From: Sphingomonas sp.
GTDB taxonomy: Bacteria; Pseudomonadota; Alphaproteobacteria; Sphingomonadales; Sphingomonadaceae
DNA length: 7,416 nt
Direction of reading: 5' to 3'
Assembly: GCA_019247755.1 (NCBI GenBank)
Contig: JAFBAM010000224.1
Span: 1-7,416, forward strand
Every line of letters starts with the position of its first letter. Positions within the stretch are counted from its first letter, which is position 1. A program made the position numbers and the translations under genes. The notes under the pieces were generated by a model that saw only the letters and a list, made by a program, of their open reading frames with translations, was not told the DNA's origin and made no database searches. Below are positions 6,024 to 7,416 of this stretch, one piece after another.

Positions 6024-6541
6024 TCCAACTCCCTCGCCAACTCGGCCAGCTTGGCCACGGTGTTCATGTTGCGTGCGGTCCCGGCCTCGGCCGCCGGGAT
6101 TCGCAGGCGCGAGCGTCCGATACCCTTTTCGCCGTAGGCGACATAGACCTCGCGCTTGCCCGCCGCGACGCGCTCGTCGTCGGCCCTGTTGCGGACCGTA
6201 TCGAGCAGGTCCTTCGGCGGCTTCTCGTTCAGGAAAAAGGCTTGGACGTTGTTGCCGCGGCCGTCCGGAAAAGGGTTGGCCTTCACCACTGCGGCCATCT
6301 CCTTCGCCGTTCGGAGCATGACCCGCACCTGCTTGCCCATGTGAGACTGCATGCGATCTTCCAGCAGTTCGCGGAGCTTTTCTTCGGGTTTTTCACTGAC
6401 GAAGAGCAAATTGCCGCTGGCGATATAGGTCCGCGCCTTCTCAAGATTCAGCTCATCGGCGATGGCCTTGAGGTCAGCCATCTTCAGCGTGCTCTTGCCG
6501 ACCAGATTCACGCCGCGGAGGAGCGCAACATAAGCCGTCAC
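6020..6541 (-). CDS. DUF1697 family protein of unknown function
   Basis: This is a complete 173-residue protein with the DUF1697 signature. The N-terminus YVALLRGVNLVGK (4-16) is followed by a TYIASGNLLF segment (38-47), a central region with FFLNEKPP (102-109), and a C-terminal TARNMNTVAKLAELA (155-169). The last motif usually reads RNWNT in the family as I recall it, and here the Trp is replaced by Met159. There is no signal peptide or membrane segment. No biochemical role is established for the family to my knowledge, and none is proposed. The start is a GTG at 6541 whose GTGA overlaps the recN stop. No Shine-Dalgarno is visible before it, so its translation probably depends on ribosomes finishing recN. 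Its 3' end overlaps the hydrolase start as ATGA. Confidence 0.88.
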   Translation of the reverse strand: MTAYVALLRGVNLVGKSTLKMADLKAIADELNLEKARTYIASGNLLFVSEKPEEKLRELLEDRMQSHMGKQVRVMLRTAKEMAAVVKANPFPDGRGNNVQAFFLNEKPPKDLLDTVRNRADDERVAAGKREVYVAYGEKGIGRSRLRIPAAEAGTARNMNTVAKLAELARELE

Positions 6542-7416
6542 GCAGCGTCGAGCAGGCGCGACGCCTGGGCCCTCGCCTCCTCCGTCACCGAGGCTCCCGA
6601 CAGCATCCGCGCAATCTCCTCGCGCCGCTCTTCGGCGTTGAGCTTGCGAACGTTAGTGCGGGTGCCGTCTGGGCCGTGGCTCTTCTCAATGCGGTAATGG
6701 TGGGACGCCCGCGCCGCGACCTGCGGCGAATGGGTGACGACCAGCACCTGGGATTGCTCGGCCAGGCGCGCGAGCCGTTCGCCGATCGCGCTGGCGACTG
6801 CGCCGCCGACCCCGCGATCGACCTCGTCGAAGATCATGGTCGAGGCGCTGCCCGCTTCGGCCAACGCGACCTTCAAGGCGAGGATGAAGCGCGACAGTTC
6901 GCCGCCGGAGGCGATGCGCGTCAGCGGACCGAACGGCGCGCCGGGGTTGGTCGAGACTTCGAAATCGACCCGGTCGGTCCCTGCAGGTCCGGGTTCCGCC
7001 GCTGCAATCGCAGTCCGGAACCGCGCGGCATCAAGCTTCAGCGGGGCCAGTTCCGACGCCACAGCAGCGTCCAGCCGCGATGCCGCCTGATGACGCCGAT
7101 TCGACAGTTCGCCCGCTGCTAAGGCGTAAGCGTCGCGAGCCGCAAGGAGCTGTCCGTCTAGTTCGGCGATGCGTTCGCCGCCGGCTTCGATCAGCGCGAG
7201 CTGCTCGCGCATCTGTGCTCCCAGTGCTGCGAGCTGGTCCGGCTCGACCCGGTGCTTCCGCGCAAGCCGGCGGATGTCGAACAGCCGCGCCTCGGCCTGC
7301 TCGAGCCGCGCCGGGTCGAAGGCCATCGCTTCAGCGGCCCGCGCGATCCGGTCTTCGGCCTCGCTCGCTTCGATCAGTGCCCGATCGAGTGCCGACAATG
7401 CATCCGCAAGCAAGGG
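6538..7416 (-). CDS. recN: DNA repair ATPase RecN, C-terminal half (5'-truncated by the window edge)
   Basis: RecN is an SMC-like ATPase that acts early at DNA double-strand breaks and supports recombination. About 292 residues are visible of a family length near 550; the N-terminal Walker A part lies beyond the right edge, and the frame is open to it. Counting from base 7413, residues 1 to about 135 are Ala-, Glu- and Arg-rich heptads of the coiled coil. The ABC signature ASGGELSR is at 168-175, Walker B TMIFDEVD at 192-199 with the catalytic Glu197, the D-loop region GVGG at 201-204, and the H-loop THSPQ with His228. The end RLLDAA is followed by TGA at 6540-6538. It is the most upstream visible gene of the - strand unit that leads to ligA. 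The promoter, and any LexA box, would be outside the window. Confidence 0.96.
   Translation of the reverse strand, partial: PLLADALSALDRALIEASEAEDRIARAAEAMAFDPARLEQAEARLFDIRRLARKHRVEPDQLAALGAQMREQLALIEAGGERIAELDGQLLAARDAYALAAGELSNRRHQAASRLDAAVASELAPLKLDAARFRTAIAAAEPGPAGTDRVDFEVSTNPGAPFGPLTRIASGGELSRFILALKVALAEAGSASTMIFDEVDRGVGGAVASAIGERLARLAEQSQVLVVTHSPQVAARASHHYRIEKSHGPDGTRTNVRKLNAEERREEIARMLSGASVTEEARAQASRLLDAA

Overview
The window is GC-rich chromosomal DNA that looks like an alphaproteobacterium of the Sphingomonas type. This rests on the protein character of PrmA, LigA and the B3 metallo-beta-lactamase, and on a palindromic intergenic element at 660-759 of a kind I recall from sphingomonad genomes. 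It is densely packed: genes overlap by a few bases almost everywhere, and the only real intergenic stretch is 656-772. No tRNA, rRNA, CRISPR array, insertion sequence or phage gene was seen.

Left part, + strand: the 3' end of a methyl-accepting chemotaxis protein gene (signalling domain only) runs to 655. After the palindromic element comes a compact three-gene unit. It holds a short-chain dehydrogenase/reductase (773-1477), a subclass B3 metallo-beta-lactamase with a complete zinc site (1467-2402), and prmA, the ribosomal protein L11 methyltransferase (2399-3274). The reading frames overlap by 11 and 4 bases, so the genes are probably co-transcribed and partly translationally coupled.

Right part, - strand: a four-gene unit runs leftwards. 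It is recN (3' half only, entering from the right edge), a DUF1697 protein (6020-6541), a dienelactone hydrolase-family protein (5310-6023) and ligA, the NAD+-dependent DNA ligase (3271-5313). Every junction is a 4-base NTGA overlap (GTGA, ATGA, CTGA). It joins two DNA-repair/replication enzymes to a small hydrolase and an uncharacterised protein. The start of ligA appears to be a rare CTG codon, supported by a well-placed ribosome binding site.

The two units converge tail to tail. prmA and ligA end in the same CTAG tetramer (3271-3274), which gives a TAG stop on each strand and leaves no room for a conventional terminator between them.

I found no convincing undescribed system. The points most worth checking are the CTG start of ligA, the palindromic element that can hide the SDR ribosome binding site, the coupling of a beta-lactamase to a housekeeping ribosomal methyltransferase, and the recN-DUF1697-hydrolase-ligA overlap chain.
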